Source of the DNA: Leishmania infantum JPCM5
Lineage: Eukaryota > Euglenozoa > Kinetoplastea > Trypanosomatida > Trypanosomatidae
Direction of reading: 5' to 3'
Length of the DNA: 64,000 bases
Assembly: GCF_000002875.2 (NCBI RefSeq)
Contig: NC_009420.2
Coordinates: 184,001 to 248,000, forward strand
How positions within the stretch are numbered: position 1 is the first letter of the stretch; every line of letters begins with the position of its first letter. The notes beneath the pieces are model-generated. The model had not been told where the DNA came from and did no database searches. It saw only the letters and a program-made list of their open reading frames with translations. The position numbers were made by a program, and so were the translations under genes. Positions 1 through 10,339 of this stretch are shown piece by piece.

Positions 1-1
1 T

Positions 2-100
2 GACTGCCACAACGCCCGCGTCGAAGCTGACGCACCGTTACACATGCTGATGAAGCAGCGGTGCCTGTGCGCGCCCGTCTGCGCAGCAGTCCGCTGCTGA
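2..100 (+). CDS. Possible C-terminal tail of an upstream gene (partial)
   Basis: Frame 2 is open from the window edge to a TGA at 98-100. It gives 32 codons that mostly end in G or C, as real genes here do. The predicted tail is Cys-rich, with six Cys in 32 residues. The other two forward frames stop earlier. No domain can be recognised in so short a piece, and an open run of this length can occur by chance in GC-rich DNA. The call rests on codon composition and on the expectation of an upstream gene in the same directional cluster. Confidence 0.3.
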   Translation, partial: DCHNARVEADAPLHMLMKQRCLCAPVCAAVRC

Positions 101-829
101 GGTGCGTGGCCGTGCAGTTGGGACGTGCGTTGCCATGCGTTGAGTGCTGCACGTGCCATTTTCCCCTCTCTCTGCGAGTACCTAGCTGGTGTGCGTGGCG
201 GCGACCTCACGAGCAGAGCGGATGGACTCGCCACTGCCACCTCTCTACTGGAGGGTTGCGGAGAGGCTGTGCGTACCGTGTGTACCTGCGTGCTTCTTGC
301 CGCGGTCCCTCTCGTTTCTGTGCTTCTTATTTCCTTGCTCCCATCCCTCGCTCCACATTCTGTTTTCTCTCTGTCTCCTTGGCATGTAACGCACTTTGGC
401 CGTGCAACGAACGACTACACACGACGATGCACGACCGCGCTGTAACTCACCGACATCGCCTGTACCCAAGTATCGCCATCATCGCCGCACCTACGAAAAG
501 GCAGGAAGGATACGTCACGCAGTGAAGGCAACAGCGGAGAGATCAGTCGGCAAACTTTCTCTCTCGTAGACGGCTGTTTGCTGGACTTCCGTAGCACGAT
601 CACGGCCGCCACGCCCCCAACCTGCTCTAAGTGCGGCAGTTAGTGCAGCAGAAGTCGAAGCTCCCTGTTTAGAAGGCAGCGGACGAGTGTGCAAGCGCGT
701 GTCTGCACGCAGAGCTGAGCCCCTCTTCTTTGTTGCTTGTGTGCGTGTTGAGGCCTTTCTCTCGGAGAAGCACAGAACCGCAGTGGCGGATACAGGGGCG
801 CACCACCTCTACATTAGCGAGTCAGGGCA
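101..829 (+). other. Intergenic/UTR region upstream of the RNase H2A-like gene
   Basis: Short overlapping ORFs occur here in several frames, but none has coding-like composition over its length. Pyrimidine-rich runs near 300-380 and 722-760 are candidate trans-splicing tracts for the next gene. Nothing else stands out. Confidence 0.5.
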
Positions 830-1780
830 ATGACGGATACGCCATCTACTCTCAGTGCGCGGCCGTCAACGAGACCCAGCGGCGCGAAGCGCCCGCGCGA
901 GTCGCTAATCGAGTTCCGTGTGAAGGATATCATGGAGTCGCTTGGCGTGAGCGAGGATTACTTGGTATTGGGCATCGGCGAGGCAGGCCGAGGTTCCGTC
1001 ATCGGCCCCATTTTCTACACCGGCGCTGTCATTTCGCTGGGTGAGCACGACGACCTTGTGCGGTTGTGTCACGTGGCAGACAGTAAAACGCTCGATGAGC
1101 GACGCCGACTCGCCTCCCTGCAGCAGCTGCGCCTGCTCAAGACGTTCCGCTCTTTCACTGTGTGCGTCTCTCCCGAGGAAATCTCGAAGACCATAACAGG
1201 CCGCAGCGGCCGCAACTTGAATACGCTGAGCCACGAGACAGCCATTCAAATTATCTCCAAGGCAACGCTGGCCTCCGCTGGCAAGCTCTGCGCCGCGTAC
1301 GTAGGCACTGCCGGTCCACCTGCGACGTACCAGGAACGCCTGGCTGGCCGTTTTCCTCACCTGCGTGTAACCGTTGCAAAGAAGGCCGACTCGCAGTTCC
1401 CAATTGTGTCTGCGGCGTCTATCGTTGCCAAGACGACGCGAGACACCGCCATCGAGGCGCTCGGAGAGAACATAGGCAGCAGGTGCCCCAGTGATCCTCG
1501 CACGATGGAGCGTCTGCGGTCGCACGTGCATCGCTTTTTCGTTTTCCCACACGCCTACGACTTTGTGCGGCACTCGCGGGAGCCTGTCGTACAGCTTGCC
1601 AACGGCCCGGCGGTGTGCGTGCCCGTGGCGTTCGAACAGGTTCTAGAGAAGGCGAGACAGCAAGGGCGCGGCGGCGACAGCCGGCAGCAGAAGCTCAGCT
1701 TCGCGAAGCCCCCACGGAAGCGGCACAAGGTGTACACTCACTTGCTGAAACTCAGATACCCAACCAGCTTGGTGGAGTAG
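830..1780 (+). CDS. RNase H2 subunit A-like protein with degenerate active site
   Basis: The 316-residue protein matches type 2 RNase H, which cuts RNA in RNA/DNA hybrids and single ribonucleotides in DNA. Visible landmarks in order are the GxxEAGRG loop (residues 48-55), ADSKTL (83-88), NLNTLSHETA (129-138), YVGTAGPPATYQ (157-168), KKADSQFPIVSAASIVAKTTRD (184-205) and GSRCPSDPRT (216-225), followed by a basic tail. Of the four metal ligands expected from the human enzyme (D34, E35, D141, D169), the matching residues here are G50, E51, G159 and D187. Two are therefore lost, and the ribonucleotide-sensing Tyr (human Y210) is C219. The fold appears intact and the frame is open, so this is probably a pseudoenzyme rather than a broken gene. 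The start is the first ATG. Kinetoplastids carry more than one type 2 RNase H gene, so another copy may supply the activity. Confidence 0.85.
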   Translation: MTDTPSTLSARPSTRPSGAKRPRESLIEFRVKDIMESLGVSEDYLVLGIGEAGRGSVIGPIFYTGAVISLGEHDDLVRLCHVADSKTLDERRRLASLQQLRLLKTFRSFTVCVSPEEISKTITGRSGRNLNTLSHETAIQIISKATLASAGKLCAAYVGTAGPPATYQERLAGRFPHLRVTVAKKADSQFPIVSAASIVAKTTRDTAIEALGENIGSRCPSDPRTMERLRSHVHRFFVFPHAYDFVRHSREPVVQLANGPAVCVPVAFEQVLEKARQQGRGGDSRQQKLSFAKPPRKRHKVYTHLLKLRYPTSLVE

Positions 1781-3143
1781 GCAGCTGAGTCGGGTGGGGC
1801 AGTGGGCAGCACCCAGAGTTGCCACCGCTCCGCCCTACTTGCTTTCGATGTGTGCTCTACAGGGCCACACCACGCACAGGCCTGCACGGGTGCACAAGGG
1901 ACACCATCTTCAGTAGAGACAGATGCGCAAGACCTAGCCGCACACGCACCATAGACGTGCTTTGATATTCTATACACTATCGTCGTGCGTTGCTTGGGCC
2001 AGCTTCTACCCAGTGACATGCATCGACGCGCGCGCATCGCGCACCCTGCCCCCGCAGCGGCGCGTGCGCGCGTGTGGGAGGATGAGCAAAGTGGTTCTGA
2101 CCCTCTCGCGCATAGGTGGCTTGTTTGTCTTCTTCTTCGACGTGCTTGCGTGAGCCCAGGAGGGCAAATGGACGGCGCGGAGGAGAGAACTGTTGCGTGG
2201 CGCAACGACAGCCACACGTGGGAGACTCCATTTGTGGCTCCTTCTTCCATTGCCTTGGCGACGGTGTACGCTCTCTTTTTCTTTTCCTACTTGTTGCGGA
2301 GGCGGATCTGTGCCGACTGCTGGATGGATGAACGTGCGCTCTGAAAGACACGCACACATGTACGCACATGCCAGTACTGTCCCACGACGCACAACGAACC
2401 TCTTGGCCTCTCTTCCCGCATTTCTTCAGCCGCTCACAGATATTGTGTCCCGATGATCAAGTACCATAGCTCTTCGTATATTCTTTTGTTTGCTGGCCTC
2501 CCTCACTTGCTAGTTGCCTGAGCTTCTGCATTACGTACCTCATGGGGAGGAACAAAAGGGTTACGCGCCCGTGCCCTCGCATCGCTGCCGCCTCGTGACG
2601 GTGACGTGGGCTCTGGTGGTCCCGTTCTCTTCATTTCCTTCGCTACGCAATGCCGACACGATGCAGGGCACGAGGGCAGTGTAGGATTCGCCTGGCGCAT
2701 ACGCATTTGTGTGTCCCACCCATCCGATGGCTCCAACGTCTTCCTCTCCCGCGTTTTCCGCTCTGTCCTCTTCTACTGTGAGCACTTGACGCGCCCACCG
2801 CGATGCTGTCGTTCAAATTTTCCGACGGCAACATCGGACATTCGCCATGCACGCTAAACAGTGGTGTCTGCAGACTACTCGAGCAAAAGCCGAAGGACAC
2901 CACGGCTCCACATTTTCTCCGCCCGCGTGCTTCGAATTGTGCGTGTCTGTCGGTGACTGTGGAGTGCGCGCCTGCGCCTTCGTCGGTTGTGTTTCCGCCT
3001 TGTCTCCTTGGAACACTCTCGATTCTTGGCAAAACTGCCGAAAAGGAGCGCATCGTCTCTTCCGCTATCGGGCTCTCTATTCTTTTCCATACGGGGAGGC
3101 CTTTTGTTGTCGTCTCGTGCCCCCGCGCCCAACTCTCAGCGCC
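1781..3143 (+). other. Spacer between RNase H2A-like and PIG-U-like genes
   Basis: This probably holds the 3' UTR of the upstream gene and the 5' leader of the next. An ATG at 2847 is in frame with the downstream gene and adds 99 codons, but the added segment lacks conserved character. A pyrimidine-rich run ending in AG at 3138-3139, five bases before the ATG at 3144, is a possible spliced-leader acceptor. Confidence 0.5.
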
Positions 3144-4628
3144 ATGGCAACCGCAACAGCCGCGAGGGCTGCGGCGCGGCCACCCGTACCCACGTCGGCG
3201 GAACGACTCCTGTTGAACCCTTTTGTCGTTTTCCTCGTAACATTTGCCGCCCGCGCAGCACTCTTCACGTTGCGCTACTCGGTTGAGCCGTATATCGCTT
3301 CTCCGGTTATTCCGCACCCATCGCTAGAGGACATTATGGGGAAGGCCGCCGCCGGGGCATGGCATGACGTTGCTCAGTCTGCGTACGTAAGTGGCGGTGG
3401 GTCGCAAGCGGAGCGACTCGTGACGCCGCCGCCTGTGCACTTCAGCATGTCGATCTCAATGATGGAGGCGTCGACGTGGCGGGAGGTGGTGTACTGGCGC
3501 GAGAGCGGCTTCGCGGATGTGGGGCCGTACTATCTGCAGGAACTGGCGCTGTGGTACGTGCGCTTTATTCCGGCAGTGCTAGCCAAACCTCCAGTCACTG
3601 GACTGGTGTTGAGCGCGATGGATGGACTGACGGCTGCGCTCGTCTCGCGCTGGTCCTCCGCAAGTGCGGCGCTTCTGTACGCGTTTTTCGTGCTGAACCC
3701 TATCATGATCCTCACCACCACATCCGAGTCGCTCACCTCCTTCGAGTTGCTCCTGTTGACCGTAACGGTCGACCTCTGCGCTCGGCGAGCCAAGTCGGCG
3801 CTTGCGTACACCGGTGCGCTCGTCGGTGCCTTTACTCTGGGCAGCCACTTCATCGCCGTTCCCGTGGTCCTCCTCGCGCCGCTAGGCACCCAATCGTATC
3901 GTATTGCCTTCGGCGTGGCGGCGCTGCTGGCCGCAGGTGTCGGGGCCTATGCTGTGCTTTATCTGTACTCTACGGAGGCGTCGCATCGCTTCGCGTCTCT
4001 TTACGCGCCGCCCGACAACGGCGTCTTGTGGTACGTGCGTCAGCTCGTCCTTCCCTCCTTTGCGCGCTGTCTTGAGGTCTTCATGCTGCAGCTGGCGCCG
4101 ATGCTGCTCATTCCGGCAACCGTCGCTTTCCCAGTCAGTTATTTGCGCCAGCCCATGTCATCCACTGCGCACCCGCATCTCTTCACGGACGGACGCGTGT
4201 TTCTTCTGTTGATGGCCGAGGGCCTGTCGGTGCTCTTCCGCAACCAGCTCACTCTCCCGTACTGCTTCCTCATCATTTTGCATTTTTACTCCTCCCTAAA
4301 CCCCGCCGCGTCCAAGACGGTGACGCTTGAGGACCAGCGGGTGGTGACGTACTCGCCGTACATGCGGGTTCGCCTGCTTGTGCCCATCTTTATCCAGATG
4401 ACAAGCATTCCGCTGGAGGCGAGCTTTTACGCTGGGTGGGTGCTGCGCGAGACGGCCAACGCGAACTGGAAATTTTTCTCCGACGTCGCCTTCATGGTGG
4501 GCGCCACGGCCTTCTTTGTGCTGTGGTACACAGAGGTCGTCGAAGATGCGGTGCTGTGTGAGAATGACGGCGGCGCAGACGCGGTGACTTGCTCCGCCTT
4601 GCCCTTCAAGACCACAAAGACGGACTGA
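3144..4628 (+). CDS. GPI transamidase subunit, PIG-U/GAB1-like (TTA2 candidate)
   Basis: The 494-residue hydrophobic protein has about ten predicted membrane helices. It lines up with PIG-U at several points: an N-terminal RAALF after the first helix, SAMDGLTAALV (human MITDALTAIAL), FFVLNPIMIL (human FYLLNPYTIL), a DNGVLWY segment (human NIGLFWY), and ANANWKFFSDVAFMVGA near the C-terminus (human ANSNFFYAITLTFNVGQ). PIG-U belongs to the ER-membrane complex that cleaves C-terminal signals and attaches GPI anchors, which carry most trypanosomatid surface coat molecules. In T. brucei the positions of PIG-S and PIG-U were assigned to TTA1 and TTA2; this gene is best read as the PIG-U/TTA2 type. 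The start was placed at 3144 because hydrophobic conserved sequence begins there. An upstream in-frame ATG at 2847 would give 593 residues. Confidence 0.75.
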   Translation: MATATAARAAARPPVPTSAERLLLNPFVVFLVTFAARAALFTLRYSVEPYIASPVIPHPSLEDIMGKAAAGAWHDVAQSAYVSGGGSQAERLVTPPPVHFSMSISMMEASTWREVVYWRESGFADVGPYYLQELALWYVRFIPAVLAKPPVTGLVLSAMDGLTAALVSRWSSASAALLYAFFVLNPIMILTTTSESLTSFELLLLTVTVDLCARRAKSALAYTGALVGAFTLGSHFIAVPVVLLAPLGTQSYRIAFGVAALLAAGVGAYAVLYLYSTEASHRFASLYAPPDNGVLWYVRQLVLPSFARCLEVFMLQLAPMLLIPATVAFPVSYLRQPMSSTAHPHLFTDGRVFLLLMAEGLSVLFRNQLTLPYCFLIILHFYSSLNPAASKTVTLEDQRVVTYSPYMRVRLLVPIFIQMTSIPLEASFYAGWVLRETANANWKFFSDVAFMVGATAFFVLWYTEVVEDAVLCENDGGADAVTCSALPFKTTKTD

Positions 4629-5611
4629 TGGAGTTGTGCAGTGCTGCTGGTGTTTGCCGCAGGCTTTTTTGTATTGCGAGCGTCTGCCGATGCCTTCTCA
4701 GGAGACAGGCGTTGATGGCACCCACATCCACAGCAGCGCCTCTCCCCAAACGAAACGTCTACCAGGCACATTTCTGTTTCCATGTGCATAGAAGGTGATG
4801 CGTGAGGAGAGAGAAGTGACGGTGGTGGAGAGAAAAACCTACCGCTTGCCGTATATCTCCGCTCTTCTCAACTTGCCTACCAGGTGACGCAGCTGCACGC
4901 GCAAATGGCGGTGAGAGAAACGGAGAAGTGCCAACCATGCAGCCCGACCCCCTTCAGCTATGCTTCCCTCAACTCCACGCATGATGCGCGCGCCGATTCT
5001 TGCCCCTAAGCAAAGCAAACAACAACCACTCCAAGAAGGGCAACGTGCCTCGAAGTGAAGCTGAAGAGCAGTACAGAAATGTAAGACAACAACGCTGGTA
5101 GATGTGGCTCGTACGGTAGCGGAGATGATGCACACAGGCCGTTTTTGGATGAGGGGAACTCGTCGAATCGCCCCCCTACTATTTGTGCTTTTCGATGTTG
5201 GCCTGCTTCTTCCACTTCCGACGCTATCTTCTTTCGGATCGCCTCCTTCTCCACTCTCTCATCAAAAACAAACGAAAAACATAACGCACACGTATGCATG
5301 TGCATCCCACATGAACCCATAAACACACGACTGCCCTGTTTCTCTCTCTTCGGTTGCATGCCCTTCATTTCACATCACCTTCTCTCTCTACACACACACG
5401 CACACAATCGTCTCTGCATACACACACATATATATATATATAATATCTTGCACGTACGTCTTCATTTCTCAGGTAGGAAAAAAAACACAAGAGAATCACA
5501 GCCGATTCAAGCAAGTTTTCCCTTTTTTTTGTTTCTTCACGTGCTCTCGACTTCACCACCCGAACCTCTTCAAGCTATTCCCAGTTCTCTAAAACTCACT
5601 ATCTCACACAA

Positions 5612-5644
<33 letters not shown>

Positions 5645-6394
5645 AACCCCTCTCAATCTTCCCCTCGTCGTTTATGTGTGCGTGTGTGTCTGGTGTATGC
5701 TTGATCAGATCCTCTTTTCGCATTTCTCTTTTTTTTTCGCTTGCCTTTTCGTTGTTTTTCACCTATTTCCTCCCTTTCCTTCACTCCCCGGCACACACCC
5801 TCTGCCCTCACTCTTCCACTTTGCCCGGAAACCCGAAGGACTGCCCTTGATCACTTATTCTCCGACTCTTTCGCTCTCCGTCACCGTCACGGGTATTTCG
5901 CTGCGGGCGCACTGCTGAACGACAAGAGAGGCTAAGCGGACTACCGTGGCGAACAGAGAAGAAAACGCCGCCGCAACATAAAAAGGAGCCGAGAGAAAAG
6001 ACGCCGACTGTGAACGTTCTCAAGATCAGCTTTTTCGATCTCCCACCTTGTGTATGTTTAAGTTCCCCGTCTCTCACCCATACTGACACCCACAAGATTT
6101 GTCTGTCCGGTGTCTCACTTGGCCCAGCTCGCTTTCACAGGCATACAGACACACACACCGCCATCCTACTCGCTGAGAGTGTGTGTTCGCCTTTTGCTTT
6201 CGTTTCTCTCCCGATCCTCTTCTCCACTTTGAACACGCACCGTTCAGCCGTCACGCTTCATTACTTGCAGTTGCGACGTGTGATATCCAGTAGGGGGTGG
6301 GTATCATCGTCGAGCAGGCAGAGGAACACCAAAAAACAGAGAAGAGAGAGATACGCAGCTGTGTGTAAGGGCTATTCGACGCCTTCGCACACCG

Positions 6395-6422
<28 letters not shown>
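6395..6422. repeat. (AC)n microsatellite
   Basis: An uninterrupted run of about 14 AC units lies in the spacer. Confidence 0.9.
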
Positions 6423-6426
<4 letters not shown>

Positions 6427-8934
6427 GAGCACGTGCGACGCCCTCCACGGCGGCTGAGACACAATCCCCCCCCTCCGCATTTCGTTGACCCGCCCAGCCC
6501 CCTCCCCCCTCTCTCTCTCTCTGCGGCTCTCGCTTCTTCACTCGCTGGCCTCTTTTTGTTTGTGTGTCGTTGTGCGTGTGTTTCGTTTTGGTTTTCTGAT
6601 GCTCTCTTGCTTTGAAGTTTCCTGTTAGCTGAAAGAAAGGGGGCTCTTTTCGTTTCGTTAGACTTGCTCGCCATCCGTGTACGCGTCGGACTTTTTATCA
6701 CCATCCTGTCTTTCAGTTCTCGCTTGCGAGCTCCTCTGCGCTGTGGGTTCTCCTCTCACAAGCATCCGACAAGGTGTTTAAAATCTTCCCTTTGTTACCC
6801 CCCCCTCTCACCCCATCGCCCCCTTGTCCACATCTCACAACTCGGACTCGCTGTTGTTGTTGTTCCCCCGTTTTTCATTTTTGTGTTTTCTGCTCCTCGC
6901 TTCTCTGCTCTTTCTTCTTCTTCTTGATTGCGTAGGATGCACAGGACCGATTGGTAGGTGGGGCGCTACACACGGCAATACCAGCCTTTTTTCGCGTTTG
7001 TTTCTGTCTTGTTACTTGTCATCATCATTGCGGCGCCTTCTCCCACGTGCACTTCGGCTAACGTGATTCCCATCTGACCAAACAAAGAACAGAGAAAAAA
7101 CGACAAGCGAATTAGCGGGGCACGCACGCACACAACTGCTTCAACCCCCCCTGGACATCGACAAAAGGGCGAAATTGTGCATTGTTCGACTTCTTCTCTC
7201 AGGTCTTTACCCGTTCACTCTCGTTCTGTCCTTCTGGGGCGCGATTGCCGTGCTACTCACGCAGTGGACGTCTTTCATCGCAACCCACGCCTCCGTCCTT
7301 CCCCTTCCTTCGTGGCGCGCACGTCTCTCTCTTTCTCTGTTCTCCACGTAAGCGGAGGGCACAGAGCGTTGTCGAGAGGGCGAGCCAGAAAGAGAAACTG
7401 CGCGACGCACTCACGCACACATAGACGCACACTACCTCACGTGCGTGTTGTGTTGGACTTACCCGGAACGAAAAGAGGAAAGCTCACCCAAGGGAGAACG
7501 AAGGAAAAAAAAGAAACACCGTAGCAACCTTCCGAGCGACGGTCACTTTTATCATCTTTTAAACCTTTTTCTTTCCCTTTTCGCCGAGTCGCTCTCCCTC
7601 TTCCCTTCTCTTACCTTGTCTACGACAGACGTTCTCCTCGCTGCTGCTTTGGCTGTTTTTTTTTCTTATTTTTCGTTGTTACGTGTGCTCGTGTGTATCA
7701 TCGCCCACGAACCCTTTTGTTTTCGTTCATGTTCTTCCCCCCTCCTCCTCCACGTTATTGCTTCTCTGTCTCTCCTTTTCCTGCTCTCTAAAAAAATCTT
7801 GGCGAGGTCTTACGTATCTACACACCCCTCTCTGTCTCTCATTTCTTCGGTACTGACCTACGAGTCATCTCACTACACGCTGTGACTCCGGCCCTCTTTA
7901 TCTTCTGCTTTTTGTTTTCGTTTTTATTTCACTTCCACGGTGTGCGTTGCTCTTCTCCCTTCTTGCCTCCTCCTGCTTCTCCCTCTCTCGCGCGCACGCA
8001 CATCGCTTAGGCAGGCATTTCTTCGAAAACAGATAAACCTTTCCGTTCTAGCGTTGGCCCCTCACCACCCCGACTCTCACCCTTTCATCTGCCAAACGGA
8101 TCTCTGCCCTTCCCTGTGCGTCTCTTTCTCGCCCCACCTTTTTCCTCCTCGTCTTTCTCCCACTCGTGAAGCACGCCACAGTCGGAGAACAGGTAGAGAA
8201 GGAAACGGCATTGAGGCACCGCTCAGACAGCAACGGCGGCAAAGGGGAAGCCTGCGCGTGTGTGCGCGCTTGGGAAAAAAAATCCTGTCCTTTCCTTCTA
8301 TCGACGTGTCTGTTCCCTCCGTCGTCCTTCTTCGTTCCTTCTTTTCGTCGCGCCGTATATCTTTTATATTTCTGTTTCCTTTCGTAGACACGTAGCGCCA
8401 AGAGCAGCACTGAAATTTTTTTTTTGAATTTGTGTGTGATTTACTGCAGCGGACGTGCTGAGGTTTTTCACCACGGGGACGCACGGGCAGATAAAAGCAG
8501 AGCTATACATACCCACAGAGATACCACGCGCCTACACGAAAACTCTCGCGTTGTCGCCTACACCGTAACTCTCCCCCCACCCACCTCCGACGCCGGCGTA
8601 CTGCGTTACCTTTTTTTTTTGTTTTGCTTTCTTGTCGTTGCCTTCTGTTTTCCACCGTATTTCAAACGCCTCTCTCTATATAAACAAACAAGTCCGCAAA
8701 ACACCACAAGAGAGCGTTTCTCGACGCTCTTTTACTCTTTTTTTTCGCGTCCACCAAACTGAACCCCCCCCCCCTCACCCTCCTCCCACACGGCAACCGT
8801 GCGAGAAGTAAGCAGAGACATAAACAACCACAACAGCAACGAGGGGAAAAGCAAAGTAAAAACAGCGCAAAAATTCAGTGATTCAAAACGATCGCGCAGT
8901 GAATGCAAGGACGATTCTCGACTCGGGAATATCG

Positions 8935-8959
8935 ACACACACACACACACACACACACA
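8935..8959. repeat. (AC)n microsatellite upstream of the Cys-rich gene
   Basis: About 12 uninterrupted AC units lie roughly 350 bases before the ATG at 9311. Similar tracts lie 230-900 bases upstream of the genes at 29868 and 57951. Confidence 0.9.
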
Positions 8960-9310
8960 TACAGTCGCTCACAAACACGGACGCGGATAGAGAAGGGACG
9001 CGAGAAGACAAGAAAGAGCCGCACCCCCTTTCTCCATCCGTGCGCATTCTTCGTTTATCTATTCACTGTACTGTGTTGTGTCGCGTATTATTTTTTCTTT
9101 CGGGCGCCTTTTCGCCGAAACACGAAGCACAAGGCCCCTCTCGTGCTGCGCCGCCCGCCTTTGTGACAACAGGAAGTGCTTTGGAGCTGTGTCTTTCCGA
9201 CTCTTTTCGCTTGTTCTCCTTCCTTCGGTGTCGCGCAGAAGCTGTGTCAGCTGTGTATCTCTTCACTGGCGAACCTTGCGGCATGCCAGAGCTTGGAAAA
9301 TCCGTCTTTC

Positions 9311-9892
9311 ATGTATCGTTTCACCTTTCTCGGTTTTTTTTTTGCCGCCGTAGTGGCGGCGCTGCTTCTCTTCTTCCTCAGTGGTGGTTCACTCGCCGGC
9401 ACACACATACGCGACGGCTCCCCCAGTGGCGGGGCAGAAAACGACACCACGCAGACCGTGACGACGACGACGACGTCTCCTACACCTGCTGCGCCGGTGT
9501 CGCTTCAGGAGGCGTGCCACACGGAGATGAAGCTGTACTGCAGCGACCACCCCATCTCCCCTCTGCGCTGTCTCGTGGAGCAGTACTACCGCACCGCCAA
9601 GAGCAACGGTGAGGAGCCACGTCGACTGACGTCTGCGCTTTACTCAGACGTGTGCGGGTCGTGGTTGGCTGCGCGCGAGGCGTGCCTTGGCTTTGTGCAT
9701 CAGCGCGGCCGTGAGCTCTGCGGGAACTCCGTGACTGATGCGCGCGAGTGCCTGCGGCAGATCCCCCCTCTGGTGCTTCCGCACGCGTGCGTGACGAGCG
9801 CCTACTACGAAAGTGTGCGGTTGGTGGGAAAGCTGCGCCAGCACCAAAACGAGGATGCTCGGCTGCGCCTGCTTCGCGAAAAGTTTCCGTAG
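9311..9892 (+). CDS. Small secretory-pathway protein with GLG1-like Cys-rich repeat
   Basis: The 193-residue protein opens with a strong hydrophobic segment (residues about 5-24), a signal peptide or signal anchor. A Thr/Ser/Pro-rich spacer (about 45-64) follows, then a Cys-rich domain with Cys at 69, 77, 87, 115, 125, 137, 147 and 160. The pattern EACHTEMKLYC...RCL..YY followed by further Cys pairs resembles the Cys-rich repeat of Golgi apparatus protein 1 (GLG1). It therefore probably acts in the lumen of the ER/Golgi or at the surface, with disulfides, but its ligand is unknown. The ATG at 9311 was chosen because the hydrophobic segment starts directly after it. An upstream in-frame extension begins without an ATG and looks non-coding. 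Other small Cys-rich secreted proteins could give a similar pattern. Confidence 0.7.
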   Translation: MYRFTFLGFFFAAVVAALLLFFLSGGSLAGTHIRDGSPSGGAENDTTQTVTTTTTSPTPAAPVSLQEACHTEMKLYCSDHPISPLRCLVEQYYRTAKSNGEEPRRLTSALYSDVCGSWLAAREACLGFVHQRGRELCGNSVTDARECLRQIPPLVLPHACVTSAYYESVRLVGKLRQHQNEDARLRLLREKFP

Positions 9893-10279
9893 AGAACAAG
9901 AGCGAGACACCCGAAGCGGATGACTGGACGAAAAGAAAAACGACTGGCTTTGCTTTCGATGCTCGACGGGCGCAGCCATCACCCTCTCAGAAATAAGGGC
10001 ACCGCTCACCCCCTACTCTACACGGCACCGACGCGCATGTGAAGCCCACCGGCCTCCCGTACGATTTGTTTTTCGATTTTTTTTGTCGGTTTTCTACTTC
10101 TATTTGGCGCCTTTTGTGCCCACACGACACGGACTGCTGTCGCGCGTCTCGCTTTCTTTAGTCTCGGTGCTCTGCGAGGCGCTTCCGCTGTAAACGGTAA
10201 GCGAAAAAAAAAGCATTCAAGAGAGGATCGCCCCATCTCAGCCCAACTCAGCTTGCCTATCCTCCTCTCAATACACGTG

Positions 10280-10300
10280 CATATATGTATATGTGTGTGG

Positions 10301-10331
<31 letters not shown>

Positions 10332-10339
10332 GTATATAT
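10280..10339. repeat. AT-rich alternating tract with self-complementary arms
   Basis: Roughly 60 bases of alternating TA/CA/GT include two long (TA)n runs separated by ACA. The tract is largely self-complementary and could extrude a cruciform or form an RNA hairpin. Confidence 0.8.

Larger units (their letters stand above)
4629..9310 (+). other. 4.7-kb gene-free spacer, pyrimidine-rich with microsatellites
   Basis: No ORF here shows coding-like composition; the long ones are translations of CT-rich or CA-rich tracts. It contains (TA)n at 5428-5442, (AC)n at 5622-5644, 6395-6422 and 8935-8959, and many poly-T and poly-C runs. The last 2 kb before the next gene is mostly C and T on the + strand, as expected for a trypanosomatid 5' leader and splice-acceptor region. 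Confidence 0.6.
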
